64,000 bases of DNA from Struthio camelus (lineage: Eukaryota; Chordata; Aves; Struthioniformes; Struthionidae): the NCBI RefSeq assembly GCF_040807025.1, contig NC_090953.1:26024997-26088996 (forward strand), in the 5' to 3' direction. Made by a program: the position numbers and the translations under genes. The notes beneath the pieces are model-generated. The model searched no databases. It worked only from the letters and a program-made list of their open reading frames with translations, and was not told the DNA's origin. Positions within the stretch are counted from its first letter, which is position 1. Every line of letters starts with the position of its first letter. Shown here one piece after another: positions 14,201 through 23,700 of the stretch.

Positions 14201-15319
14201 GAGGAGAAGGCTGTGTTTGCAGATGGAGGGTGTGAGTTTCCATTTGCTGAGGCGGGAGAGCTTGTCAGCTGGTGCCGACCCCAACTGTGTGGTGCTGTGC
14301 AGGATAATTCCTCTGTACCTGATTTACCGACCGGCTAACAACATCCCTTATGCCACGGTGGAGGAAGACCTTGGGGGCCCCTGCGAGCAGTACTGTGTCA
14401 CTGAGAGAGATGGCAGCCTGGTGGCAAGGGGCACCTCGGAGATTGTGCTGAAGTGCTGCACCTTCCAGCACTGGGTCTACCAGTGGACGAATGGAAACAT
14501 CCTTGTGACCGACATGGAAGGTAATGGGACCTCCTGCCTGATTCCTGTGGCTCCTCCCCGCATCCTGACCTATGAAAGGAGGAAGAAAAGCCCCAGCTTA
14601 GGTCTCTGTACATTGAGCAGGGCATCCCTGCTCCAGGGGCAATGAGCCTGCCTTTGGCACTGGTTGTTCTCTCCTTCATTGCAGGGGTGGGATGGAAGAT
14701 GACCAACGTGAGGATAGCTACCAGCCTGAAAGGGTGAGTGACCCTCCAGCTGCTAGCTCAGGGCAGCTCAGGCTGTCTCCAGTTCCGCTGCTTGTGTGAC
14801 CAAAGAAACAGTGCAGTGGTGAGCACAGCCGGGCTCCATCTTCACCAGCCAGTGGGCAGGAGCTCTTCAAGGCCAGGCCCAGTGCCTCGACTCTCTCCTA
14901 GCCAGTGGGCTGGGAGGAAGAGCTACTGGCACTGGGGAACAAGGCGAGCGGGAGGTCTCCTTGCATGAGCCGGGGCTGAGTGTGGCTGTATTGACAGGTA
15001 CCAGGGGCTGAAGGAAAGCTGCTTCCCATCCCTGCTGGAGCAATTCGCAGCTACTCACCAGTGTAACCTTTACTGCAACATCCTGGGCCTGAAGACTCTG
15101 GAGCCAGCCAAGCCCAAGGGCCCCAAGAGCCCCTCCACGGGCAGGAAGTCTGCCCAGTCCAGCCCCCAGCTTCCAAAGAAGGGCCTGGCAAGTCCCCAGG
15201 GCACCCGCAAGGCTGCTGTGAGCCCAAAGAGCTCCCGGAAAGCAGGAGAATCAGGAGAGGCCCAGGCAGCCTCCAAACTCAGATCTGGAGAGAGCGGCAA
15301 GTTCGGCCACCCACAGTAG
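2119..15319 (+). CDS. ALPK3: ALPK3, alpha-kinase 3 (3' part, 11 exons, 5' end outside window)
   Basis: Exons: 2119-2236, 3477-4536, 8192-10043, 10559-10706, 12241-12368, 12996-13031, 13165-13439, 13841-13929, 14303-14520, 14685-14733, 14998-15319. All junctions are GT-AG, all phases agree, and about 1430 residues are visible before the stop at 15317-15319. Domain order: end of an Ig-like domain (WYKDDEE, then [14 protein letters not shown]), a Lys-rich disordered middle, a second Ig-like domain ([11 protein letters not shown], then [13 protein letters not shown]), and a C-terminal alpha-kinase domain from [10 protein letters not shown], with the nucleotide-binding Lys in CVIKV, an ILVTDMEG loop and a Cys pair in QCNLYC. 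In mammals ALPK3 is a heart and skeletal muscle protein required for sarcomere integrity and regarded as a pseudokinase. The disordered middle looks shorter than I recall for human. ALPK2 is less likely, because the linker motifs ([24 protein letters not shown]) are ALPK3-like. Confidence 0.95.
3477..4536 (+). CDS. ALPK3: ALPK3 visible exon 2 (end of Ig domain plus basic linker)
   Basis: Acceptor GTTTCCAG, donor GTAACT at 4537, phase 2 to phase 0. It completes the Ig domain ([17 protein letters not shown], with Ala where many Ig domains have the second Cys). A family-conserved basic stretch follows ([40 protein letters not shown]), then a low-complexity tail with a KKKKK run that could be a nuclear localisation signal. 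The reading frame stays open past the donor to 4722, so an intron-retained transcript would add about 60 residues. Confidence 0.93.
4805..4931 (+). promoter_or_regulatory. Candidate muscle enhancer module: paired E-boxes plus MEF2 site
   Basis: Two CAGCTG E-boxes lie at 4805-4810 and 4813-4818, two bases apart. A perfect MEF2 consensus, CTATTTATAG, lies at 4922-4931. Myogenic bHLH factors and MEF2 commonly act together on striated-muscle genes, and ALPK3 is such a gene. The motifs are directly visible; enhancer function is inference. Confidence 0.4.
5145..5163 (+). repeat. Poly-T tract (19 T)
   Basis: An uninterrupted run of 19 T in an ALPK3 intron. No retroposon body was recognised next to it. 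Confidence 0.9.
7780..8060 (+). mobile_element. Old CR1-like LINE 3' fragment
   Basis: The stretch around GCAGGCTGTGGGACTCGCTACC and the following GGACGCTGGTGAAGCC resembles the CR1 3' region that reads roughly 'ggnggaactc.ctgccacaggacgctgtgaaggcc' in amniotes. It is diverged and lacks a clear 3' terminus. Boundaries are approximate; it could be another CR1/L3-group LINE. Confidence 0.5.
8192..10043 (+). CDS. ALPK3: ALPK3 visible exon 3 (large disordered region with conserved short motifs)
   Basis: Acceptor TTTTTACTAG, donor GTAAGA, phase 0 to phase 1, 617 codons with no stop. It is mostly Glu/Ser/Pro/Ala-rich and disordered. Conserved islands are a leucine-rich helix [11 protein letters not shown] (about 9200-9232), a duplicated motif LSPRTSRR (9338-9361) and LTPRTSRR (9416-9439), [13 protein letters not shown], and [11 protein letters not shown]. 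These islands are what ties this exon to ALPK3. Confidence 0.95.
10559..10706 (+). CDS. ALPK3: ALPK3 visible exon 4 (start of second Ig-like domain)
   Basis: Acceptor TGTCCTTAG, donor GTAACC. It encodes [12 protein letters not shown], then [13 protein letters not shown] and [13 protein letters not shown]. Cys and Trp of the Ig fold are present. Phase 1 to phase 2. Confidence 0.94.
12241..12368 (+). CDS. ALPK3: ALPK3 visible exon 5 (end of second Ig-like domain)
   Basis: Acceptor TTTTCTGCAG, donor GTGAGG. It encodes [14 protein letters not shown] and [20 protein letters not shown], the DxGxYxC signature closing the Ig fold. Phase 2 to phase 1. Confidence 0.95.
12996..13031 (+). CDS. ALPK3: ALPK3 visible exon 6 (36-bp micro-exon)
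   Basis: Encodes [12 protein letters not shown] between the Ig and kinase domains. Acceptor CTCCTCCAG, donor GTAAGG, phase 1 at both ends, so it could be skipped without breaking the frame. The matching human stretch, from memory, reads VLSGFISREEGE. Confidence 0.9.
13165..13439 (+). CDS. ALPK3: ALPK3 visible exon 7 (N-lobe of alpha-kinase domain)
   Basis: Encodes [19 protein letters not shown], then [11 protein letters not shown] and [12 protein letters not shown]. The Lys codon at 13362-13364 is at the alpha-kinase nucleotide-contacting position. Phase 1 to phase 0, donor GTGGGC. Confidence 0.95.
13841..13929 (+). CDS. ALPK3: ALPK3 visible exon 8 (kinase domain)
   Basis: Encodes [20 protein letters not shown] and the following AVPDFGAVP. 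Acceptor AATCTCCAG, donor GTAAGT, phase 0 to phase 2. Confidence 0.94.
14303..14520 (+). CDS. ALPK3: ALPK3 visible exon 9 (C-lobe core)
   Basis: Encodes [20 protein letters not shown], then [20 protein letters not shown]. The His at 14469-14471 sits at an expected zinc ligand position, and the Asp codon at 14511-14513 is in the catalytic-loop position of the family. Acceptor GTGCTGTGCAG, donor GTAATG. Confidence 0.94.
14685..14733 (+). CDS. ALPK3: ALPK3 visible exon 10
   Basis: A 49-bp exon encoding [15 protein letters not shown]. Acceptor TTCATTGCAG, donor GTGAGT, phase 1 to phase 2. Confidence 0.93.
14998..15319 (+). CDS. ALPK3: ALPK3 last exon (zinc-binding end of kinase and C-terminal tail)
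   Basis: Encodes [16 protein letters not shown] and [12 protein letters not shown], whose Cys pair (codons 15062-15064 and 15074-15076) fits the alpha-kinase zinc site. A basic Ser/Pro/Lys-rich tail with repeated KSP-like motifs ([32 protein letters not shown]) follows. The stop TAG is at 15317-15319. Confidence 0.95.
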
Positions 15320-17060
15320 CCAGAGCCGCCTTGGCTGGGACTCTCCACTCTGGCCCCGAGCCCAAGCAGCCAGGAGTGTGCGTGTGCCTGCACACCCCGT
15401 TGGGAAGGGGGAGACCCCAGCAGCAGCTGCTGCCGCGAGTCTCCTTCCTTCAGCTCCTGCCCCGGCTCGTAGCGTTTGTGTTGTGTGTGGTGTGCTAGTG
15501 GAGGAGTGACCTGGCTGGATTCACAGCAGGACCTGCAGAGCTGTGGGTGTTGTGGCGCTGGCCCATGGCTGCCATCTTTATTACCTCTTTAACATAAGCT
15601 ACCGCCAATGGTGGAGTCTGTGGGGCGGCACAGTCCTGTGCTGTAGGGCTTGCTTTCCTCTCTTGACTCTGTTCGTTTAGCTTTCTTAAGCTTGGCGCTG
15701 GTGCCTGGCCCTGGTGCGCTCAAGGCAGGGGCCGTCAGCCCTGCTCCCTTGGGCTTGGCCTGTGCCATGTTGATCTACAAGGCCCCTTTCCCAGCAGTGT
15801 CCCCAACGCTTGCCAAGGTGACTGGCAGGCTGGGTTGTTCTCCTGCCTCCCAGCACCTTCGTGCTCCCCCAACACATGCCACAGCACGTGCTAAGAGGGA
15901 TCTCTTAGCATCCTCCCTGAAGACACCGTGTCAAATCCTGCTAGTGTTCCGTGTCAAGGATGTGAACCTGAACAGGGCCCGACTCCTCCCATTTGCCCTG
16001 ACGAAGCGCTGAAAAAGGCAAGACTTTCACTGCAGATGGTTTTAGCAGTGGTGCACCTCTCATGCTTCTTTGCTGCTATTCTTTGGAGAACCTGTCACAT
16101 GGGCCAGTCACATGGGATGGCACTGGTGTTGGTACTGGTGCTGGTGACTGCATGGCGATGGGAGTTTGCACGCTTGCCTCCCTCTGTGCTCCCAGCCTCC
16201 TTCTGCACCCTTGGGCAAGCATCATAAGGTCCCTGGGGCCTCCTACCCCCTTGCCGGGTGGATGCTGAGGCCGGTGGTGCTGCCTATGGGTGCCAGCCAT
16301 GCCATGGTAAGACTGCTCTACCTCACACAGGGTACCCAGGAGCTGGGGGAAGCCTCTCCTGTATGCCGAGGGCTGCTCAGCTCATTGGGTCTTGCCATCC
16401 CTTGCCTGTCTGCCGTATGCAAACCCTGTCCAGCCACGTAACACCCACCCAGTCACCCTTGCTTAGCACCACCCCCCGTAAAGTACCATGTCATACCCCA
16501 GCGGAAGCGGCAGCCCTGCTGCCGGCCTGCCTGCCTTGTGCGCCTGTGAAGGATAGCGCTGGGTGGACTGTCCAGCTCTGGGACTTACAGCTTCTAGCTG
16601 TGGCACGAGGCAGCGATGGATGGGCAGTGGTGCTTGGACTGGAAAGTGAAGTGCCCTGAGTTGCATCAAGCCTCCCTCAAACCCATCAGCTCTTCAAGGT
16701 TGCGCAGTAGCCAGCAGAGCGTGTTGACGGGCAGTGTTTGCTACAGTGCTGCTTGCTAAGAGCTCTTGTCCCAGCTCTACCTGCTCCTGTCTCACTGCAG
16801 AGCCTAACCTTCACTAGGGCTCTGGAGGATGGGGTTGGGCATGTGTTACCACCCCGTAAGAGTCACGAGGGCATTGGTGTCCCATCCCAAATGTGGCTTA
16901 CTGCAGCCCAGCAGAGGAGGAGATGGGTCAGGCCAGGAGCACAGCATGCTCCAGGGCCCTGGTGCTCGCCGTCAGGTCATTGTAAAATAACGATGTACAT
17001 ACGTAGCCGCGTTGGCAAATGGCTGTGCTCGAGTGCAATAAAGTGAGAAGGACTGGGCTG
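15320..17060 (+). other. ALPK3: ALPK3 3' untranslated region
   Basis: About 1.7 kb from the stop codon to just past the first clear AATAAA (17037-17042). No coding signal was recognised. The end point is approximate because the cleavage site is not visible. Confidence 0.75.
17037..17042 (+). terminator. ALPK3: Polyadenylation signal AATAAA of ALPK3
   Basis: A canonical hexamer downstream of the ALPK3 stop, facing the SLC28A1 signal 383 bp away. Confidence 0.8.
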
Positions 17061-17425
17061 TTTCCCTATGCTGTGGTCACTGCGGAAAAGATGCTGCAGC
17101 TCCCTGCTGGGGGTCTGGGGCGACCTGTAAGGCACCCAAGGGGGGAGGGGTGGTACAGCTCATGTTCAGGGAAGGATGGGGCTTCGCGTAATGGCTCTAC
17201 CCCATCTTCACCCCTTGGGGAGAAGAGGGTGGCTGGGACAAGTTCCTGAGGCTGTAACACCTGGCAGAGGCTCAGCTTGCAGGGTTTGCAGCAAATGTCA
17301 GCTACAGGGAGCTCCAGTTACAGAGTACAGCCCAAGCAAAGCACCCTGCACCCTCTCCCACAGCATGATTGGGTGCCAGAGAGCAGCACATAGGGCTCAG
17401 GGCAAGTGCAGGGAGATTTCCATGG

Positions 17426-17431
17426 TTTATT
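17426..17431 (-). terminator. SLC28A1: Polyadenylation signal of SLC28A1 (AATAAA on minus strand)
   Basis: TTTATT on the plus strand is AATAAA on the minus strand. It lies about 190 bp past the SLC28A1 stop codon. The two genes are convergent with a very short gap between their polyadenylation signals. Confidence 0.8.
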
Positions 17432-17618
17432 AGGGAGCTGTCCCCCCTGTCTGCAGGTATCTGCTACCTGGCACCAGTGGGGCAGAGGGGAGAAATACAG
17501 ATGCATGGGTCTGTGTTGGGGATTTTTGTGCCTTTGTGGGTAGACCCCAGTGCTTGGAGGCCCTTGATCCAGGAGCTGGCAGCTGCCTGCACCTTTGGGT
17601 GCCACAGCAAGTCCAGGA

Positions 17619-17739
17619 TCACCCTGCGCAGGTCGTGTGGTTGTAGTGTCCACAGCACTGGATCAGGCATGGCACGCTCTCCTCCACACCTGCCCAGGGA
17701 GCCGTGAAGGAAAGGGTCCCATTCTCCCCAAGCATTGAG
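17619..17739 (-). CDS. SLC28A1: SLC28A1 last coding exon
   Basis: Residues 621-660, with sequons NGT and NHT, ending [12 protein letters not shown] and stop TGA (17621-17619). Human CNT1 ends CCRFYNHTICAQ, from memory, so the terminus is well conserved. Acceptor TCCTCTTCCAG. Confidence 0.93.
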
Positions 17740-20700
17740 CTGGAAGAGGAGAGAGACACAGTCAGGGCAAGCTGCCCCCCTTCTGTAACCGCCACCCAAA
17801 AGCTGATGAGTCGAATCCTTATGCTGGGCTGCCCATATCCCAGCAGGAGAGCCATGTCTTTGGGTGCCAGCTGTGCTGTGGCACAGAGTTGTGGGGTTTG
17901 AGGGTGAAGGACATGCGATACTTGTACAAGCTGCAAGGTCTACCATCCAGCCGTGGCTGTGACCCTGACACGGATCCTTAGATCAGACCATACAGTGTAT
18001 GTTTCCCACAGCCTGGCCACGCACTCACCTGGCAAAGAGCTGCTTGCAGCATGTGTATGTGGCATAGCTGGTGGAGCTGAAGTTGGTGGTGCTGAGGAAG
18101 GTCACACAGTCGCTCACCTCTGTTGGCACGTAAAGGAGGCCTGGGAGACAGGACCTTGTGGTTGGGGCTCTTGGATCATTTTTGCAAATCCTGTGCCTTG
18201 ACCATGCTTGCAAGTCCCATACTTGGACTGTGCTTGCACATCCCCTACACCCCCCCCACCCCCACAAGCAGCTGCAGCTGCGGCCTTAGGGAGCTCCTTG
18301 CAGTGCCACAAACCCACCCTTGAAATGCCCTGATCACAGCCCTTATGAGGGTGAGGGGCCACTGCAGAACTATCAGGAGAGCAAAGGAGTGCCTGGGGAG
18401 CCCTGGCAGAGCTGTGGGGAGAGCAGGGGGTTTTAGAGGCTCTAGCAGAGCCATAGGAAGGGCAGGCCAACCTTCCCCATCCCGTCACATGCATTTACAG
18501 GGGTTTCACTCCTCTGCCTGCCTCTTCCCGACCCTTCCTCGATTCTCGGCTGCCCCCTGGGGCTGCACAGCAGTGAGCAGAGACCTACCTGCTAGGCAAG
18601 CATTGAGCATGGAGACGCAGATGCCAGTGAGCAGGGCTCGCAGCACAAGGGAGGCAAAGTCACCCTTGCGTTGGGGTACCATAGAGGCTGTGGAATTAAA
18701 GCAAGGTGAGTTGGACCCTTGTCCTTGCTCTGCCCTGGGTTGGGAGCAGCTGCAAAAGGGGACGTGTCCCCAGGTCCCCTCTGCCATGTGATGCCCTGTC
18801 ATGGGGACCGCTTGTCTAATGTGGTGCCTTGGGGACATCATGATCCTTCCACCAGGGACTGGCATGCTGTCTGCCAGTGCTAGTTGCGATGGGTGCTGGC
18901 AGAGTGCTGTGTGCATCCTGCACCCATGGGTGTTTGATCAGAGCCCCTGGTGCTGTCGGCACTGATGGCTCTGCCCTTTTCCCCCGTGGCTTGGTAGCGC
19001 CTGTGCTGGTGGGTTGTGCCATGGCCCTTGCCCTTGGGTGCGGTGCAAAAAATCAGCCTTATCACCTCATGCAAGTCCAATTTCTTATCTGTATGCTGGC
19101 AGAGATTGGACACAGAGGCTCACAGACAACAAGTGCCTCTATCCCAGCTGAGCCTGCTCTCCCTGGGCCTGGGATCCCACTGCCCTGTGCTCAGGAACCC
19201 TGGACACAGGTTGCACTCAGGGACCCTGGACATGGGTTGTACTCACTCAGGCCTCCCAACATGATCCCGATGGAGCTGAAGTTGGCGAATCCACAGAGTG
19301 CAAAGGTGGTGATGCTCTCGGCTCGCTCCTGCAGGGCACAGCGAGAGGGGATGGTCACCTCGGCACAGCAACCGCCCCACCAGGCCCATAGCACCCAGAG
19401 CTGAGCACCAGGCTGCAGCTTCCAGCCCAGCTGGGCAGGATGGAGATGAGTTCCCCCCCCAACCCTGCCCTTTCTCCTCTAGACTTTTTTGGGGGCAAGG
19501 AGGTAGGTGGTGGGCTGCCTGCCTGCAGGAGAGGCTGGGCTGAGAACATAGTGGGTATGGAAGGACCCTGTAACACCATGAGCTGCCCCACTGGAGAGCA
19601 GGAAGAACGGAGAGGGCTTCACTGGCTGTTTCACTGACCCATAGCTGACTAGCTGGCCAGAGCTGCCCTCCTACCCTAACACCATCATCCGCCTGCACCC
19701 ATTTCACCGGGCTCCATCCCTGCCCTGTGCCTGACAGGGTGGCAGGTGCCTCTCACAGATATCCACTGCTTCCGGCTCCCATCCCACTCCTCCAGGCCTG
19801 ATAGCCGGTTCTTCTTGTACGTGGCCAGCTGCTGGTATGCCACAAACTCATTCAAGAAGATCTTGATCCCCAAGAGCTCAGCCACCAGTGGTGAGTCTGC
19901 CCAGTCTGCCCCCATGAGAAAGGCCACGGGCATGAGGATGTAGGAGCAGATCACCTGAGAAGAGAATCCCGGGAAGGAATTCACTCAGAGCTGACCATCT
20001 GCATAGCTCCCAGCTTGGGCACCTGTAGCCAGGATTTGCCAAGCCCCCAGTAAGGTGAAAGCTGAGCAAGAAGGGGGTCCCAGCAGTCTACTGAGGCAGC
20101 AGGCAGCAGTGGGGATGGGGGGACACCGTGGATGGGGGATCTGGCAGGGTGAGGCTGCCTTCAGGGTTGCTGGTGGATACCTGGAAGGAGAGCCCCTCGA
20201 TGTCTACCATCTCCCCGAACCAGCGCAATGCAGCATTGATAAACTCTAGAGCTGCCAAGAAGGCAATGAGATTGACTGCGATGTTAGCCACGAGCCCCAC
20301 AGAGGCGGCAGCCCCATTGCTAGCAGCTTCCAGGATGTTCCGCTCCTCCCTGTGAGGAAAAAGAGCCTGAAGGGCTCGCATGGCCAGGCATCCCCCATGC
20401 AAGATCGGCTCTTGGTCCCCGGACATACTGCGTGGTCTGCACGTCACACAGGTTCTCCCAGCCTTGGGTTGCTCGTGACATCTGCACCTCCCCCTAAATT
20501 GTCTCCACAGCTTCCCCGGTCTGGAAGCACAAGTGTAGCACCACTCCTTCATCCCTCTGCCCCCACTCACCCACAGGAAAGGCGGATGTTTTCTTTGCCC
20601 TTGAACTTGGACTCTTCCACTTCGGGGTAGACGAGCTTGGACATGGCGAGCGCACAGGGTGCAGCCATCACGGAGGCTGCAATCAGCGATGCTGCATCTA

Positions 20701-23700
20701 TCTGTAACACGCAGACCATGCACTCAGGCCTGGCATCTCTGTGCAAGGCTGCACCACAAGACGTACCATCCTGGGGTGCCCCTAGCACATGGCCAGCATC
20801 AGCAAGCAATGCTTGGAGCAGTTCAGGGCTCTCTGTTTGCTCAGCTGGCTGATCAGGGTGGGAAAAGGTCTCTCTCTTTCCCCATCTTGGCTACACGCAG
20901 CACTTAGGGCAACTTGCTTGGATGGAGGTGTTGCTGGAGCCACGAGAATCATGGCCCTGGAGACATTAGTCTCTTTTGCTGTTTGACTTCATCTTGATGA
21001 TTCCTGTCCCTTCCTTGTCCCTTTTTATCAGTATCAGAGGAATAGGTCGTGCAACATTGCGAACTTTTACCTGTTGATGAACAGCCAAGCTTCCAGCCAG
21101 AATGGTGTATTACAGTAACAGTCTCTTCTCACCCCTCCCCTGCCTGCTGAGTGGTTATTTCTTATTTCTGTGATCTTTCACCCCTAGCTTTCTCTTTAAA
21201 GAGCCTAATTAATGTTTACTTAGCAGGATCCCTGCCAGCAGGTTGAGGGGAAGGATTGTTCCCCATCATGGAGCACTGATGAGGCCACATCGGGATACTG
21301 TGTCCAGTTTTGAGAGACTGATAAACTAGAGAGAGTCCAGCAAAGGATCCCCAAGATGGTCAGGGCACAGGACCTCCAAGGTGATGCTGAGGGAGCTGGG
21401 CTTGTTTAGCTGGGAGAAGAGAAGGCTGAGGGGACGGGGGTCCTAATTGGCATTTCCAACTACCTAAAAGTGGGCTGTAGGGTAGACAGAGCCAGCTGCT
21501 TCTCAGAGGTGCCCTGTGAAAGGAGGAGAGGCAACAGTACAGGCTGCAGCGGGGAAATTCCGGTTAGACATAAGGAAAGTATGTTCTCCATGACTGGGGC
21601 AGCTGTGGGATGCACCAGAGTGCTGGAGGGGATCTCCATCCATGGGGATGTTCACTGCCGAACTGGACAAGGCCCTGACCACCCTGCTTGGGCTTTGCCA
21701 TCAGCCCTGCAATGAGCCCTCAGAGGCTCATTGATGAGCCCTCAGAGGGTCCTTCCAGGCTAAATTATTCTGTGATTCAGTTATAAGATTTGTGCAGTTC
21801 TCTGTAGAAGGACACACAGTGAGGGTCCCTTGGCAATTCCTTGGCAATTTGACCCAGTAGGGCAATTCATTTTTTGGCAAGCCAGCAAAGGTGAGGCTGT
21901 GCATGACTGCCCCCTGCCCTTAGCGTGCTCACTGAAAGGGACCACTGGGTACCTGCAGGGGGTCTCCCCAGCAAGTCCTGGGCAGTTCTTGTGTGCCAGA
22001 GCTCCTAAGCAGGGAGCACGTGACATGCACCTACTCATGCACTCACCCCAAAAGAAATGTAGGCTCCCATCACACTGCCCGCTATGGTGGAAAAGCCACC
22101 AGTCATCACCGCGTGGATTTCTGAATTGGTCATGTCTGCAAGGTATGGGCGGATGAGCAGTGGGGATTCAGTCTGCAAGAGAGAAAACCCTCTGATGTCC
22201 TCAAGGCAGGGCCACACAGGGCTGTAGGTCTCCAGAGACGGGAGGAGAAGACCCTTCCTCTGCGGCAGGCTCAGTTGCAAGGGCTGAGGAGCTGGATCGC
22301 CTCCCCAAGTTGCTTACCTGTCCCACAAAAATGTTCCCCGCCACACTCAGGGTTTCAGTGGCAGTGGTGCCCATTGAGACCTGAAGCACCCAGGAGATCT
22401 GGGGGAAGACAAGGCCATCAGCTTCAAAAAGGCTCCTGGCACCCCTGCTGCTCTCCCCTGCAAAGTGGGGCAGCATCCAGCTCTCCAGCCTGCCCTCCCC
22501 AAGCTGCACCGAGGTGATCTTGGGAAGTGTCCACAGACCACAAGCAACATCAACCCAAGGGCTCAGAAAGATGTGCAAGAAAGAAGGATTTTGCGTCTAT
22601 CATTTTAGCAGGACAAATCACCCCAGATTGGTATCATTACAATTTTCCTGGGACATTCCCCAGCTGAGCAGGGTAGTTAGAGAAAGCACCAGGTCCTTCT
22701 CTTCTCCACTTACCATCCCAAAGCCTGGTGTGAGGCCCTACCTTGAGAATGAGCCACTGCATGACACCAAGGTAGTAGAGGACAGACATCACACAACTGA
22801 AGAAAACAATGATGGGCAGAGTCTGCAGACAAGGCACCAGGGCACAGGATTAAAGGGGAGCTGAGCAGCACATCTAGCTACACTTGGGGACCAGGGCTCC
22901 CTGCTCCATGAGCTGGGCATGCTGTGGTGTTGCATAGCAGCACAGGATCTGGGCCAGCCCATGCGCTCGGGGTCCCTCAGCACCGGGCATGCCTGACAGG
23001 GGGGTTGGGGATCAGTTCTCAGTGCAAATTTCCCAGGGCACTGAGGAAATCCACAGGTGGATATAAGGCTGAAGGAGACCTGTGCTGGAGCTGTTTGAGA
23101 TCTGGTCCAGCAACCAGAGTTGCATTCAGCTCCACGCTCTCAAGGCACCCAGACTGGAAGAAAACCAGGCTCTCCTCTCCCTCCCTATATCCCATTCCTC
23201 AAGCTGACCTGAAAGGCAAAGATTTCTTCAATGAGCGTATTCCCAAAGACGAAGCTGGAGCCAGCTGTGGTGTAACTCAGGAAGAACTGCAAGTGGAGAT
23301 GTTACATGGTAGGACAGATGCCTCCCTTCACTCTTTCCTTGACATCTTACTTCTACCCAGGAGGGGACTGTCCCCCCACCGAAGCCGCTCAGCTCAATTA
23401 ATTGCCCCGACAGATAGTGACCCTGTGAAACCTAAGCTCGGGATACTGGTGGGCTGTCTCTGAGCCATGGGGCACTGTTCCATCCCACAAGGGACACTGT
23501 ACCAAAAGGCTTGGGCTGCTGTACAAATCCGGAAAACAGCTGGCATTTCTCCATTCCCAAACAAAAACCTTTGTGAGCGTCTCAACCCAACACCACCCTT
23601 GGCTCTTCTCGCTGATCCCAGGGGAGCTAGTTGGAGCACACAAGGACAAGATGGGGTGAGCAGACAGTACCTGGATCTGGTCACCCAGCCACTGGAATGT

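Noticed and set aside
17464-17946. 160-codon minus-strand frame overlapping the last SLC28A1 exon
   Set aside because: Wrong frame; the correct one ends [12 protein letters not shown] at 17619.
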